Positions 26,945 through 36,796 of a stretch of 42,775 nucleotides of DNA are shown piece by piece. Source of the stretch: Gammaproteobacteria bacterium (GTDB taxonomy: Bacteria > Pseudomonadota > Gammaproteobacteria > Nitrosococcales > Methylophagaceae); NCBI GenBank assembly GCA_028598975.1, contig JAQRMU010000055.1:1-42775 (forward strand), given 5' to 3'. Positions within the stretch are counted from its first letter, which is position 1, and each line of letters opens with the position of its first letter. The notes beneath the pieces were generated by a model, which made no database searches, was not told the DNA's origin, and saw only the letters and a list, made by a program, of their open reading frames with translations. The translations under genes were made by a program, and so were the position numbers.

Positions 26945-27877
26945 ATGAAAGTTTTATTGGCTGAAGATTCAAAAACTAATCAAATTCTTATTCGTGCTTA
27001 TATTGAAGAAGCGGGCCACGATATTGTGATTGTGAGTGATGGTCAGCAAGCGATTGAGCAATTTCAAAATGAGCGCCCCGATCTAGTATTGATGGATATC
27101 ATTATGCCGGTCAAGGATGGCATAGAAGCCGCAAAAGAAATCAGAGTACTGTGTGAACAAGATGGAGATTGGGTTCCTATCGTCTTTTTGTCGGCGATGA
27201 CAGAATCAAAAGATATTGTTCATGCAATTGATGCTGGTGGTGATGATTATCTAACGAAACCCGTTGAAGCCGTCGTATTGAATGCAAAACTGCGCGCGAT
27301 GGAACGTATTGCTGATATGCGTCAACAGTTAAAAAAAGCGAATCGTGAATTATTACGAATGACGGTGAGAGATGGCCTAACGGGTATTGCTAATAGACGT
27401 CATTTCGATGAAGTAATTTCAAGGGAAGTGAGGCGTGCAATACGAGCTGGCTCATCTGTTTCGTTAGTAATGTGTGATATTGATTATTTCAAACCTTATA
27501 ATGATAATTACGGCCACCAAGCGGGCGATGATTGTTTGAAATATGTTGCACGCACAATGGCAAAAGTATCAAAACGACCAGGTGATCTTGTTGCACGATA
27601 TGGCGGCGAAGAATTTGCCCTCATTTTGCCAGAAACAGAGCTTTCTGGTGCGCAAGCCATTGCAGAAAATGTCAGAGTAGCAGTGGATAAACTCGATTTA
27701 TCGCATCAATACTCATTAGTGAGCGACCATATTACATTGAGTTGTGGTGTTACCACAGTCAGCCCTACTAAGGGTGATGATGTTGCAGTAACAGTGAAGC
27801 AACTGATAAAAACAGCAGACAAAGGCTTGTACTTAGCAAAAGAGCAAGGGCGTAACCAAGTTGTCGTTATAACGTAA
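26945..27877 (+). CDS. Diguanylate cyclase with N-terminal receiver domain (PleD-like)
   Basis: This response regulator should make cyclic-di-GMP when phosphorylated. The receiver domain (about 1-122) has the acidic pair E7/D8, phosphoacceptor D51 and K105. A short coiled linker (about 122-138) leads to a GGDEF domain (about 140-308). The active site reads GGEEF (220-224), an active variant. RPGD (211-214), five residues before it, matches the RxxD product-inhibition site. Ribosome site AGGA precedes the ATG. No cognate kinase is adjacent. The gene is bracketed by two copies of a palindromic repeat and faces the chemoreceptor gene. A partner in signalling cannot be deduced. Confidence 0.94.
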   Translation: MKVLLAEDSKTNQILIRAYIEEAGHDIVIVSDGQQAIEQFQNERPDLVLMDIIMPVKDGIEAAKEIRVLCEQDGDWVPIVFLSAMTESKDIVHAIDAGGDDYLTKPVEAVVLNAKLRAMERIADMRQQLKKANRELLRMTVRDGLTGIANRRHFDEVISREVRRAIRAGSSVSLVMCDIDYFKPYNDNYGHQAGDDCLKYVARTMAKVSKRPGDLVARYGGEEFALILPETELSGAQAIAENVRVAVDKLDLSHQYSLVSDHITLSCGVTTVSPTKGDDVAVTVKQLIKTADKGLYLAKEQGRNQVVVIT

Positions 27878-27897
27878 GTCTTATTTTAGTGGCGACT

Positions 27898-28047
27898 TAT
27901 ACCCATGTTGCTTCAACCTGCATATTTTCTTATTCCGTCATCCCAGTATGCTTTTAGCTGGGATCTGCTTAATACTCTAGATTCCCGCTAAAAGCATGCG
28001 GGAATGACGAGTTTCTAAGTTCTGCATCTTCAAGTATCACGGGTATA
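27898..28047. repeat. Bipartite palindromic repeat, copy 2 (MITE/REPIN-like)
   Basis: This 150-base element fills the gap between the convergent diguanylate cyclase and chemoreceptor genes. Outer inverted repeats begin TATACCC and end GGGTATA (27898-27922 and 28023-28047; 19 of 25 positions match). Two inner hairpins, ATCCCAG/CTGGGAT (27940-27946, 27958-27964) and ATTCCCGC/GCGGGAAT (27981-27988, 27998-28005), lie in opposite orientation between GTCAT and ATGAC. It may also act as the terminator for both flanking genes. Confidence 0.8.
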
Positions 28048-28050
28048 GTC

Positions 28051-29529
28051 CTAAAACAAATCCACATCACCTACTGAATCACTAGATACGGATTCAAAAC
28101 GTTTTTTCTCATCAGCAAGTTGATCAACGAGTTTCACAAGTGCTGAGCTACCCTGTTCTGCCTGTTGGAAGTGAACAATAATTTGTTTCTGAAGTGTTTC
28201 GTTCTCAAGCCAATCTTGCTCTATGGCATGCATAACTTCATGTACATTAGTATGTACCTGACTATGCGGTTCGACAAGGCTAGAATAAACAGGCAAGTGA
28301 CTATATTGTGTTTGACCATCACCAGAATCATACCACTGACCAAAACGACAATTATGGTGATCAGCAGCAACGGCTGAAGCAGCCTCGCCATGAGGTTGAT
28401 TTGATTCAACAGCATAGTAAGCCCGTTGCATATAAATGATGTGGTCCACTTTGATTAATGCTGTATTACAGATGATTTGGGTATTTGATACCATTTCATA
28501 GGTTTTTTGAGCACCTGATGATAATCGATCAAAACTCACTTTAAATTCGTTAATTAGCTGCTGAGAATCTTCTGAAAGAGTGGCCATGGTATCTGTATCT
28601 TCAGACATGATTTTACTGGCAGATGAAAAACGGCCAATAATACGGGAAATTTGTTCTGCTGCATCTTTAGTCGTTCCTGCTAATTTCTTAACTTCATCTG
28701 CTACCACAGCAAAACCTCGACCATGCTCACCTGCACGCGCAGCTTCAATCGCAGCATTGAGGGCTAATAAATTGGTTTGCTCAGCAACACCCACAATCAT
28801 GGATACCATTTCTTTGATTTCTGAACTGCTTTCCGCTAATTCTTGTGAGCTAGAGCGCATTGCTGTTGATTTTTCAACAATGATATTGAGTCTATCGTGT
28901 AATGTGGAGACATTATTTTGATTGCCTGTCGCACTTTCTACCGATTCTTTAGCCAGATCTTCAACAAGGATCATATCGTGAGCAATTTCACCAAGATCGC
29001 GCTGAGTATGTGCAATATTTTCTAATAAGCTTTCTGATTTCTGTTTGCCCAAAATGGAGAACATTTCGTCTTGTTTTTGCATCCAATGAGCTTGAGCCAT
29101 TGAGTCAACAGATTTAGAGATATTAGCCAGTTGCGGGTGATAACCAGAGCTGATGCCTCTAGAAATAGGTTTTCGGTAATATTCATGCCATTCTGCAGCA
29201 GTGAATGATGATTCTGATTCACGCATAACGGCTTCAATTTGGTCAATCGCATTATTTAACAGCCAAGCGAGTCCATAAAACGGATCATCTTTAGGGATGT
29301 GAGTAATACGATATTCTAATTTACCCATACGAACTTCATGCAACATTTTCACGATATTTTGCATGGTCGGAGTGGCCAACGTTTGTTCACTCTTACTGAA
29401 GAATAATAAGGTAAAAGCTATTGCAATACTTAATAAGAACCATTGGCTTGCACCATAATGAAAGACTAGAGCCAAAGCCATACTAGTGACTAAGCCCGCT
29501 AAAAGAAGGCTGATTATTTTATTAGGCAT
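28051..29529 (-). CDS. Methyl-accepting chemotaxis protein with CZB zinc-binding tail
   Basis: From the ATG at 29529 (within the stop region of the PAS gene) it is 492 residues; a longer TTG start is possible. Two closely spaced membrane helices (about residues 5-24 and 28-46) leave almost no periplasmic domain. The cytoplasmic signalling hairpin has [19 protein letters not shown] at its tip (about 250-268). The C-terminal CZB domain has the 3His/1Cys pattern: probable ligands H363, C394, H422 and H426. CZB domains bind zinc and sense zinc or hypochlorite in known receptors. The overlap with the PAS gene suggests an Aer-like pair in which sensing and signalling are on separate proteins. Confidence 0.92.
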   Translation of the reverse strand: MPNKIISLLLAGLVTSMALALVFHYGASQWFLLSIAIAFTLLFFSKSEQTLATPTMQNIVKMLHEVRMGKLEYRITHIPKDDPFYGLAWLLNNAIDQIEAVMRESESSFTAAEWHEYYRKPISRGISSGYHPQLANISKSVDSMAQAHWMQKQDEMFSILGKQKSESLLENIAHTQRDLGEIAHDMILVEDLAKESVESATGNQNNVSTLHDRLNIIVEKSTAMRSSSQELAESSSEIKEMVSMIVGVAEQTNLLALNAAIEAARAGEHGRGFAVVADEVKKLAGTTKDAAEQISRIIGRFSSASKIMSEDTDTMATLSEDSQQLINEFKVSFDRLSSGAQKTYEMVSNTQIICNTALIKVDHIIYMQRAYYAVESNQPHGEAASAVAADHHNCRFGQWYDSGDGQTQYSHLPVYSSLVEPHSQVHTNVHEVMHAIEQDWLENETLQKQIIVHFQQAEQGSSALVKLVDQLADEKKRFESVSSDSVGDVDLF

Positions 29530-30058
29530 GAGAATAGATAAACTCTTTGTATTCCAATCCTTGTTGGGCAAGAAAATCAGTTAATACCTTGAATGATGCA
29601 TCCATGGCTTTCTCATTATTATTATGCTTGCCTTCTTCAGCAATCATTTGCTGATAAATGGGGCCTAATAGATCAATTATTTTGCGTGAAGGTTGTCTAC
29701 GAACAGAGTAGTAACCAATTAACTTACTGTTTTCATCAAAACTGGGCGTAACATTGGCATAAGTCCAATAATAGGCACCATTTTTAGATAGGTTTTTAAT
29801 GATGCCGAAGAACTCTTGTTTCGTCTGAAGAATTTTCCACATAAAACGATAAAGTGAACGAGGCATATCAGGGTGGCGAATCATATTATGGGGTTGAGTG
29901 ATAAGCTCAGACTCTTCATAACCTGAGAAACGAATAAAGATTTCGTTGCAATAGGTTATTTTGCCTTTTGGATCAGTTTTGGAGACGATAAAGTCTTCTT
30001 CTGCCATCCGAATTTCTTCAGATGTGGGCGTTATTTTTGTGCTCACAAGCGTACTCAT
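29522..30058 (-). CDS. Aer-like PAS domain sensor protein
   Basis: A 178-residue soluble protein with one PAS domain (about residues 22-128). The segments [31 protein letters not shown] and [10 protein letters not shown] match the FAD-binding PAS of the Aer redox/oxygen taxis receptor. A helical tail (about 130-178) follows. It has no membrane segment and no signalling domain of its own. Its stop codon overlaps the start of the membrane chemoreceptor gene by eight bases, so the two are probably made together and form a split Aer. FAD binding is inferred by family. Confidence 0.88.
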   Translation of the reverse strand: MSTLVSTKITPTSEEIRMAEEDFIVSKTDPKGKITYCNEIFIRFSGYEESELITQPHNMIRHPDMPRSLYRFMWKILQTKQEFFGIIKNLSKNGAYYWTYANVTPSFDENSKLIGYYSVRRQPSRKIIDLLGPIYQQMIAEEGKHNNNEKAMDASFKVLTDFLAQQGLEYKEFIYSHA

Positions 30059-30143
30059 CCTTCCCTTATATGATGGTGAAAGATTAGCAATAAGAGTGCC
30101 AGCATGTAAAGCAAGGCTATGATTAGCCTAGGATGACTAGACA

Positions 30144-30176
30144 AAAAAATAGCGGCAATTGCTGCCGCTATTTTTT
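30144..30176. terminator. Strong bidirectional terminator
   Basis: Arms AAAAAATAGCGGCA (30144-30157) and TGCCGCTATTTTTT (30163-30176) pair perfectly around ATTGC. It lies just beyond the stop of the FadL-type gene and upstream of the PAS gene, and insulates them. Confidence 0.9.
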
Positions 30177-30197
30177 GTGATCAGCTTGAAATTATAC

Positions 30198-31485
30198 TTA
30201 GAATTGTAGTGCCCAACCGAGTTCGAGTTGGTATTGCTTCATTTCAATCTCAGCGATCTGAGTGGGATTAATTTGACCTATCACACTGTATGAAGGTGCG
30301 TACATCGCAGCAAAGTTAATTTCTTGACTGCCATTATCAAACTTTTTGCTAAAACCAGCTGTAAAATGCTGTTCGATTACACCGGGCGCTAAGATATTAA
30401 AGAATACTTCTGAATCTGGAATAGGCTGATTACCGTGGCTATAACCTGCACGCCATGTCCAATCATTTGTTGCTTCATATTGCACACCTAGTTTAACGGT
30501 TGTCATATCTTTCCAACCAAAACCAATACCGTTATCTCCACCTAGGCATGATGGATCTGAAGGGCCATTCATAAAACAGGTGGTGAATGCTGGCTGCATG
30601 TTGTTACCGATTGCATCAATTGAGCTATACCATGTTTTTTGAACGTCTAATGCAAGGGTGAGTTGCTCTGTTGCCTTCCATGCCAGACCAATGGTTGCTG
30701 ACTCAGGAATATCCATATCACCTTGCTCTGCAAATAGGCCTTTGTAGTCATCAAATTCAGTCATATAAACACGTGAACGATAACCGCCACCTAAAGTCAC
30801 TGTATTAGAAATAGGCAGGATAAAACCTAAGTTAATACCTGCACCGAAGGAATCATCATGGCCATTATTACTTAAGTGGGCAGGATCGTTTGACACGTTA
30901 GAACCAGCAGGACCGAAGCTACCGACACCTTCAATCTTAAAGCGTTGATAAGCCAAGATGGCAGAAATGCCGATGGCAGCATTATTATCAAAACGATAAG
31001 AAAAGGTAGGAGATAGAAATACTTGAGCTAAATCAACGCCCGTTGTTCCCGCACCAAATGTACCAATATCAAAAGGTGTTTCTGTAGCAGAGTAATCCGT
31101 ATTCATGCCACCATTGCCGAATAAAATGATACCAACAGATTTATGGTCATCTAACTGCCATGTTGCACCCATTTCAGGAAGAATAAAATACTTGCGTCCA
31201 CTGTTCACTTTCCCTGCAAATGGTGGTTGTGCAGATGCCCCTGTTACTTCATAGCTACGACGAGGACTAAATAAAGCCGCGCTGATATCGACACGGTTAC
31301 CAAGAAAGGCAATACCGGCAGGGTTGATTGCAGCACTGAGCGTTTCCTGAGGTAAGGCGACCCCCGCACCTGCCATACCACGAGATTTTATGCCGTAACC
31401 ATGTCCTAAGTAGCCATTGGTAGCAAATGCTGGAGAGATAAACGTAGCGTAAGCTTGCTAAGATAAGTTGACGTGAAAACTGCAT
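30198..31485 (-). pseudogene. FadL/OmpP1-type outer membrane porin, frameshift in signal peptide
   Basis: The mature part is a complete FadL-family beta-barrel, which passes long-chain fatty acids or other hydrophobic compounds through the outer membrane. It begins FATNGYLGHGYGIKSRGMAGAG, with the NPAGIAFLG motif of the family, and ends in a strand finishing LGWALQF (terminal Phe, as for BAM substrates). In the mature frame an in-frame TAG precedes residue AYATFISPAFA, and there is no start between. The other frame supplies MQFSRQLILAS from the ATG at 31485. Removing one base or adding two near 31449-31459 would give one continuous signal peptide. It is a pseudogene, a phase-off allele or a base-call error. 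Confidence 0.82.
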
Positions 31486-31586
31486 GAGAGTAAATGCCAA
31501 TTAAATGAATAAAGTGCGCAATTTTACCTGAAATACAGTTATATTAGTATTTAATTGTTAACACTAAGTGTCGGTTTAACAACAAT

Positions 31587-34325
31587 TTAATGTGCCTGTT
31601 CCCAGTTATCCCCTGTATCTATTCCAACTTCTAATGGCACATCAAGTTGTGCGGCATTCATCATAAACTGTTCAATTTTTTCTTTAGCAGCTTCAATTTC
31701 ATCTAAAGGCACTTCAAATACCAATTCATCATGTACTTGCATAATCATACGAATTGGAGAATTTTCCGATTGTAACCACTGATGAATATCAATCATGGCA
31801 CGCTTAATAATATCGGCAGCGGTTCCTTGCATTGGCGCATTGATCGCGGTGCGTTCGGCATATTGACGACGCATACCGTTACTAGATGTAATTTCAGGTA
31901 AGAATAGGCGACGGCCAAAGAGTGTTTCGACATAACCATCAAGTTTCGCTTGGTCACGCGTACTATCCATATACTGTTTTACACCTGGGTAGCGGTCAAA
32001 ATAGGTGGTCATATAGTCTGCCGCTTGATGACGTTCGATACCTAATTGTTTTGAGAGCCCGTGAGCAGACATGCCGTAAATTAAACCAAAATTGATCGCT
32101 TTAGCACTACGACGCTGATCACTTGTGACCTCATCCAGTGAGACATTAAAGATCTCCGATGCGGTATGGCGATGGATATCTTCACCAGCAGAAAAAGCGT
32201 TGAGTAAGCTGGCATCTTGTGACAAGTGCGCCATGATGCGTAATTCGATTTGAGAATAATCGGCAGCAAGTAATGTATAGCCTTGCGGTGCAACAAAGGC
32301 TTCACGAATGCGACGACCTTCTTCACTGCGAATAGGAATGTTTTGTAAGTTTGGATCAGAAGAGGATAAGCGACCTGTTGCTGTTACTGCTTGATGATAG
32401 GAGGTATGCACATGTCCTGTTGCTCGGTTGACCTGCTCTGGCAGGCGATCAGTATAGGTTGATTTGAGCTTGCTTAAGCTACGGTATTGCATGATCACTT
32501 GCGGCAGTTCATAGCCATCATCAGCCAGTTCTTGCAACACTGACTCGGCAGTTGATGGTTGACCTTTTGGTGTTTTCTTTAAAATAGGTAACTCAAGCTT
32601 TTCGAATAGAATTGCACCCAATTGTTTTGGCGAGCCAAGATTAAATTCTTCACCGGCAATATCAAAGGCTTGTTGTTCGAGCTTGTCGAGTTTATGGCCT
32701 AATTCATCACTTTGTTGTTGTAACATCCAAATATCAATATTAACGCCATTTCGCTCTAGATAGTTGATGGCGGGTAATAATGGCATTTCAAGTTCAGTGT
32801 AGACTTTTTCTAACTCTGGAACAGCCTGAAGTTGTGGCCATAATGTTTGGTGCAGTTGCAAGGTGATATCTGCATCTTCTGCGGCATACGGTGATGCTTG
32901 TTCGAGATCAATTTGATTGAAAGTCAGCTGTTTTTTTCCTTTGCCAGCAATATCTTCAAAATGAATGGTACTTCTACCAAGGTACTTCTCGGCTAATGAG
33001 TCCATATCATGGCGTGTTGCAGTACTATCTAAGACATAAGATTGCAACATTGTGTCATGCTGAATACCTTGCAGGTCAATGTCATGATTGAGCAAAATAT
33101 GACGGTCATATTTTAGGTTCTGTCCTACTTTATATTGCGATGGATCTTCTAGTAGAGGTTTGAATAAGGCGAGCACGTGATCGATATTTAATTGTTCAGG
33201 CGCGCCGATATAATCATGAGTCAGAGGAAGATAAGCAGCTTCACCTGCTTTGACTGCAAACGATAAACCAACAATACGAGCATCAAGATAATTGAGGCTG
33301 GTGGTTTCAGTATCAAAGGCAAAGAGATCAGACTGTTTTAACTCTGTTAACCAATGTTGTAGACGTTCTTCAGTCAGAATCGTTTCGTAATGTTGTTCTG
33401 TTGGGGCTACTGGTGGTGTAAATGTTGTTTGTTCAGCTTGAGACTGGATATCATTACTTGCCGTATCGCCTGCTTGAACTAATTCTTTGGTCCATGTTTT
33501 GAACTCAAGGTGTCTGAATAAATCTAATAGGGCAATATTGTCTTGCGGTTTTAATTGTAGGCTTGTTGGTGTGTCATCTAGTGCTACATCGAGTTTAATT
33601 GTAGCGAGTTGATATGACAGTGGCAGATCTGCGGCGGCATCGCGCAATTTTTCACCCATCTTGCCTTTAACGTCACCCGCATTCGCAATAACACCTTCTA
33701 AGGAATCATATTGCTGCAATAATTTGGTTGCAGTCTTAGGGCCCACACTCGGCACGCCGGGAATGTTATCCACTTTATCGCCCATTAATGCGAGGTAGTC
33801 AATGATGCGATTGGGTGCAATGCCGTATTTATCTTGTATAGCCTGAATATCGGTGGTGGTATTGCTCATGGTGTTAATTAAAGTTACATGTTCATTGACC
33901 AATTGCGCCATATCTTTATCTCCGGTGGAGATAACGGTCTCTATTTTTAATTCGGTCGCTTGATGGGCTAATGTGCCAATCACATCATCTGCTTCAACCC
34001 CATCAACCATCAATAGGGGAAACCCCATTGCTCGGACGACATCGTGTAATGGTTCTATCTGTTCGCGCAAATCATCTGGCATTGGTGGGCGTGTTGCTTT
34101 GTACTCAGGATACATATCATTGCGAAAAGTCTTACCTTTAGCATCAAAAACAACAGCAACGAGCTCTGGTTTGTAATCTCGTAATAACCGACGCAACATA
34201 TTAACAACACCATAGATAGCCCCAGTTGCTAACCCCTCGGCATTAGTCAATGGTGGCATGGCATGATAGGCGCGGTAGAGATAAGACGAGCCATCAACGA
34301 GGATAAACGGTGCAGTTGAATTCAT
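31587..34325 (-). CDS. polA: DNA polymerase I
   Basis: PolA removes RNA primers and fills repair gaps. All three domains are present in 912 residues: 5'-3' exonuclease (about 1-290, with VDGSSYLYRAYHA and GDKVDNIPGVPSVGPKTA), 3'-5' proofreading exonuclease (about 310-510, beginning FAFDTETTSL), and polymerase (about 530-912, motif A ADYSQIELR, motif B RRSAKAINFGLIYGMS, motif C MIMQVHDELVFE). Proofreading appears intact. It is divergent from the DUF2782-thrB pair, as in many gammaproteobacteria. Confidence 0.98.
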   Translation of the reverse strand: MNSTAPFILVDGSSYLYRAYHAMPPLTNAEGLATGAIYGVVNMLRRLLRDYKPELVAVVFDAKGKTFRNDMYPEYKATRPPMPDDLREQIEPLHDVVRAMGFPLLMVDGVEADDVIGTLAHQATELKIETVISTGDKDMAQLVNEHVTLINTMSNTTTDIQAIQDKYGIAPNRIIDYLALMGDKVDNIPGVPSVGPKTATKLLQQYDSLEGVIANAGDVKGKMGEKLRDAAADLPLSYQLATIKLDVALDDTPTSLQLKPQDNIALLDLFRHLEFKTWTKELVQAGDTASNDIQSQAEQTTFTPPVAPTEQHYETILTEERLQHWLTELKQSDLFAFDTETTSLNYLDARIVGLSFAVKAGEAAYLPLTHDYIGAPEQLNIDHVLALFKPLLEDPSQYKVGQNLKYDRHILLNHDIDLQGIQHDTMLQSYVLDSTATRHDMDSLAEKYLGRSTIHFEDIAGKGKKQLTFNQIDLEQASPYAAEDADITLQLHQTLWPQLQAVPELEKVYTELEMPLLPAINYLERNGVNIDIWMLQQQSDELGHKLDKLEQQAFDIAGEEFNLGSPKQLGAILFEKLELPILKKTPKGQPSTAESVLQELADDGYELPQVIMQYRSLSKLKSTYTDRLPEQVNRATGHVHTSYHQAVTATGRLSSSDPNLQNIPIRSEEGRRIREAFVAPQGYTLLAADYSQIELRIMAHLSQDASLLNAFSAGEDIHRHTASEIFNVSLDEVTSDQRRSAKAINFGLIYGMSAHGLSKQLGIERHQAADYMTTYFDRYPGVKQYMDSTRDQAKLDGYVETLFGRRLFLPEITSSNGMRRQYAERTAINAPMQGTAADIIKRAMIDIHQWLQSENSPIRMIMQVHDELVFEVPLDEIEAAKEKIEQFMMNAAQLDVPLEVGIDTGDNWEQAH

Positions 34326-34418
34326 AAGCGTGTTATTACATTAGTTAAGTATTAATTTGATGCTTTAATCATCGTATCGGAAATGCTATCTTTAGCGAAC
34401 TTATTTCGGAGTGCGATC

Positions 34419-34754
34419 ATGTTTTATAAAACACCTTTCTCATCTATTGTATGCGCTGTAGCATTAATTATGTCAGCTAATGTTTTTGCTGCTGGTGATA
34501 TTGCTCAACCACCCGTGCTTCCAGAGCCATTAATGGATGGTGAAAGTATTGAACCTGAAATCAATATCATTCAAAAAGAAGATCGTAAAATTGAAGAGTA
34601 TCGTGTTAATGGTCAGCTTTATATGATTAAAGTGACTCCGACAATTGGCGCACCATACTACTTTATGGATACCGATGGTGATGGATCATTAGAATCGCAA
34701 CAACATGAGCTTTCAGGTCACTTAGTGCCTAATTGGGTTTTGCTTGAGTGGTAA
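34419..34754 (+). CDS. DUF2782 family secreted protein
   Basis: A 111-residue protein with a signal peptide (about residues 1-24, ending ANVFAAG). The mature part contains EPEINIIQKEDRKIEEYRVNGQLYMIKVTP, of which the EYRVNG and IKVTP elements and YFMDTDGDG are family hallmarks. The function is unknown. Start is the ATG at 34419 with GGAG upstream; an earlier in-frame ATG would bury the signal peptide. It usually lies between polA and thrB, as here. Confidence 0.87.
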   Translation: MFYKTPFSSIVCAVALIMSANVFAAGDIAQPPVLPEPLMDGESIEPEINIIQKEDRKIEEYRVNGQLYMIKVTPTIGAPYYFMDTDGDGSLESQQHELSGHLVPNWVLLEW

Positions 34755-34780
34755 GCCCACACATTTAGGTTCAAGTTTAT

Positions 34781-35716
34781 ATGTCAGTTTATACAGAAGT
34801 CGGGCGCGATGAGTTAGTTGCGTTCTTAGGCGATTATGCCGTGGGTGAATTAGTGTCTTTTGAAGGCATTAGTGATGGTATCGAAAACACCAATTACTTT
34901 GTGAATACAGAGCAAGGCCAGTTTGTACTGACCTTATTTGAACAGCATGAGTTCGATGAGTTAGGTTATTTCCTCGATGTCATGACCTTTTTCTATCAAC
35001 ACGGTATTCCGTCAGCACACCCTGCTGAGGATAAAGAAGGACGATATCTTAAAACCTTATGTGGTCGTCCTGCAGCGCTTGTGATGCGTCTTTCTGGCCG
35101 AGGTGTTAATTCTGTTGCAACACTGGCACAGTGCCAAGAAATTGGTGAGGTGTTGGGAAAGATGCATCTCGCTGGACAGGCATTTAAATCTCAGCGAGCA
35201 ACACAGCGTGGACCTGATTGGCGTCAAAATATGGCGGCAACAGTATTGCCACTACTTGATGCTGAATCTGCTCAAGTATTACAAGATGAAATAGCATTCC
35301 AAGCGGCGTATTCAAGTTTAGACTTACCTTTCGGGGTTACGCATTCAGATTTATTCCGTGATAACGCCTTGTTTGAAGGTGATGAACTAAAGGGCATTAT
35401 TGATTTTTATTATGCTTGTGATGAATACCTGCTTTATGATTTAGCTGTTGCCATTAATGATTGGTGTGTCGATGACAGTGGCTTGATTGATTCGCAACGT
35501 TATCAACAGTTAATGTCAGCCTATAGCAAGCAACGTCCTCTTACGGATATCGAGCAAGACAGCTTTAATTTGGTGTTACGTGCTGCTGCATTGCGTTTTT
35601 GGTTATCACGTTTACAAGATAAGCTTTTCCCTCGTGAAGGTGAATTAACGCAAATTAAAAACCCTGATGCATTTTTGAAGATCTTATCTCAGCACCGAGC
35701 GCAGTCACTTAGCTAA
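34781..35716 (+). CDS. thrB: Homoserine kinase, ThrB2 (aminoglycoside phosphotransferase fold)
   Basis: This enzyme phosphorylates homoserine on the way to threonine. It belongs to the APH-like type, not the GHMP type of E. coli. The N-lobe contains EGISDGIENTNYFV (about residues 27-40). The catalytic loop HSDLFRDNALF (about 188-198) and the metal-binding IIDFYYA (about 206-212) are both present. The length of 311 is typical. Its stop TAA is followed at once by the waaC ATG, so the two may be co-translated. Confidence 0.95.
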   Translation: MSVYTEVGRDELVAFLGDYAVGELVSFEGISDGIENTNYFVNTEQGQFVLTLFEQHEFDELGYFLDVMTFFYQHGIPSAHPAEDKEGRYLKTLCGRPAALVMRLSGRGVNSVATLAQCQEIGEVLGKMHLAGQAFKSQRATQRGPDWRQNMAATVLPLLDAESAQVLQDEIAFQAAYSSLDLPFGVTHSDLFRDNALFEGDELKGIIDFYYACDEYLLYDLAVAINDWCVDDSGLIDSQRYQQLMSAYSKQRPLTDIEQDSFNLVLRAAALRFWLSRLQDKLFPREGELTQIKNPDAFLKILSQHRAQSLS

Positions 35717-36754
35717 ATGCGTGTTCTAATTATTAAGCTCACCTCTATGGGCGACTTAATGCATGCCTTGCCAGCCATTACTGATGCGGCAAATGCGATT
35801 CCAGACATTGAGTTTGATTGGGTTGTTGATCAGACTTTTTCTGACGTACCGCTATGGCATCCAAATGTAAAACGGGTGATTAAAACGGCTCACCGACAAT
35901 GGCGCAAAGAGCCGATTAAGGCGTGGAAAGATGGTCGCCTCCCTAATTTTTATCGCCAACTGAATGAACACGATTACGACGTTGTTATTGATCTACAAAG
36001 TAATTTAAAAAGTGCAGTGGTGTCATGGCTGTCTAAAGGGAAAGTGCACGGCCTAGATAAAGACAGTTGCCGTGAGAAGCCTGCACATTGGGCTTATGAT
36101 TATCGTTATACAGTGAATACCAAGCAACACTCGATAGAGAAAATACGTGAGTTAATGGCGCAGGCATTAAAGTATGACTTGCCAGATAAAATGGCTGATT
36201 ATGGTGTTGATTTAAGTACATATACCTTGCCACAACTTGATTTTGAGCTACCTGAAAAGTATTTATTATTTGTTCATAATGCAAGCTGGTTAACCAAACT
36301 TTGGCCTTTATTATCATGGCAAGCATTGGTTGAAAAGGTGGTGGAACAAGGCTATTCCGTAGTATTACCTTGTGGCAATGATGAAGAATTTCGACGTGCC
36401 CAAGAGATAGCGAATGTGAGTTCGCAGGCATTTGCACTGCCAAGACTTTCTTTGAATCATGTTGCCGCGATTACAGACAACGCAAAAGGTGCAGTATGTA
36501 GTGATACAGGCGTAGCTCATTTAGCGGCTGTTGCTGGCTTGCCCAGTGTCACACTCTATGGTGCAACCGATACAAAATTAATTGGCACTTATGGCAATAA
36601 GCAACAGCATATTGTGAGTGATTTTAAGTGTGCTCCTTGTTATAAGCGACAATGTCCATTAGAAAATTCGTTAAATGGTGAGCCCGTGTGTATGGATAAA
36701 ATTACTGCTCAAGCAGTGTGGGATAGACTAGAACCTCTTTTGCCCGCAAAATAA
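35717..36754 (+). CDS. waaC: LPS heptosyltransferase I
   Basis: WaaC transfers the first L-glycero-D-manno-heptose onto Kdo of the LPS inner core, using ADP-heptose, at the inner face of the inner membrane. The GT9-type start MRVLIIKLTSMGDLMHALPAI (residues 1-20 approximately) and the donor-binding segment CSDTGVAHLAAVAGLPSVTLYG (split around 268-290) are characteristic. CAPCYKRQCP is a C-terminal Cys cluster seen in some members. WaaF-type enzymes look similar; the KLTSMGDLMHALPA opening suits WaaC better. Adjacent hldE makes its donor. Confidence 0.9.
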   Translation: MRVLIIKLTSMGDLMHALPAITDAANAIPDIEFDWVVDQTFSDVPLWHPNVKRVIKTAHRQWRKEPIKAWKDGRLPNFYRQLNEHDYDVVIDLQSNLKSAVVSWLSKGKVHGLDKDSCREKPAHWAYDYRYTVNTKQHSIEKIRELMAQALKYDLPDKMADYGVDLSTYTLPQLDFELPEKYLLFVHNASWLTKLWPLLSWQALVEKVVEQGYSVVLPCGNDEEFRRAQEIANVSSQAFALPRLSLNHVAAITDNAKGAVCSDTGVAHLAAVAGLPSVTLYGATDTKLIGTYGNKQQHIVSDFKCAPCYKRQCPLENSLNGEPVCMDKITAQAVWDRLEPLLPAK

Positions 36755-36796
36755 CACCATTCTGAACCCTAAAATAAATAAAGTTGCCATAAAGCG

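Noticed and set aside
26945-27877. Composite transposon made of the diguanylate cyclase gene between two IS ends
   Set aside because: The flanking repeats have no transposase and differ too much in length and sequence to be treated as IS ends; kept only as a repeat-bracketing finding.
26781-28005. CRISPR array built from the ATTCCC-type palindromes
   Set aside because: There are only three dispersed units with no regular spacing, no unique spacers and no cas genes.
34781-35716. Aminoglycoside phosphotransferase (resistance gene)
   Set aside because: The fold is shared, but position after DUF2782 and the SDGIENTNYFV motif mark it as homoserine kinase.
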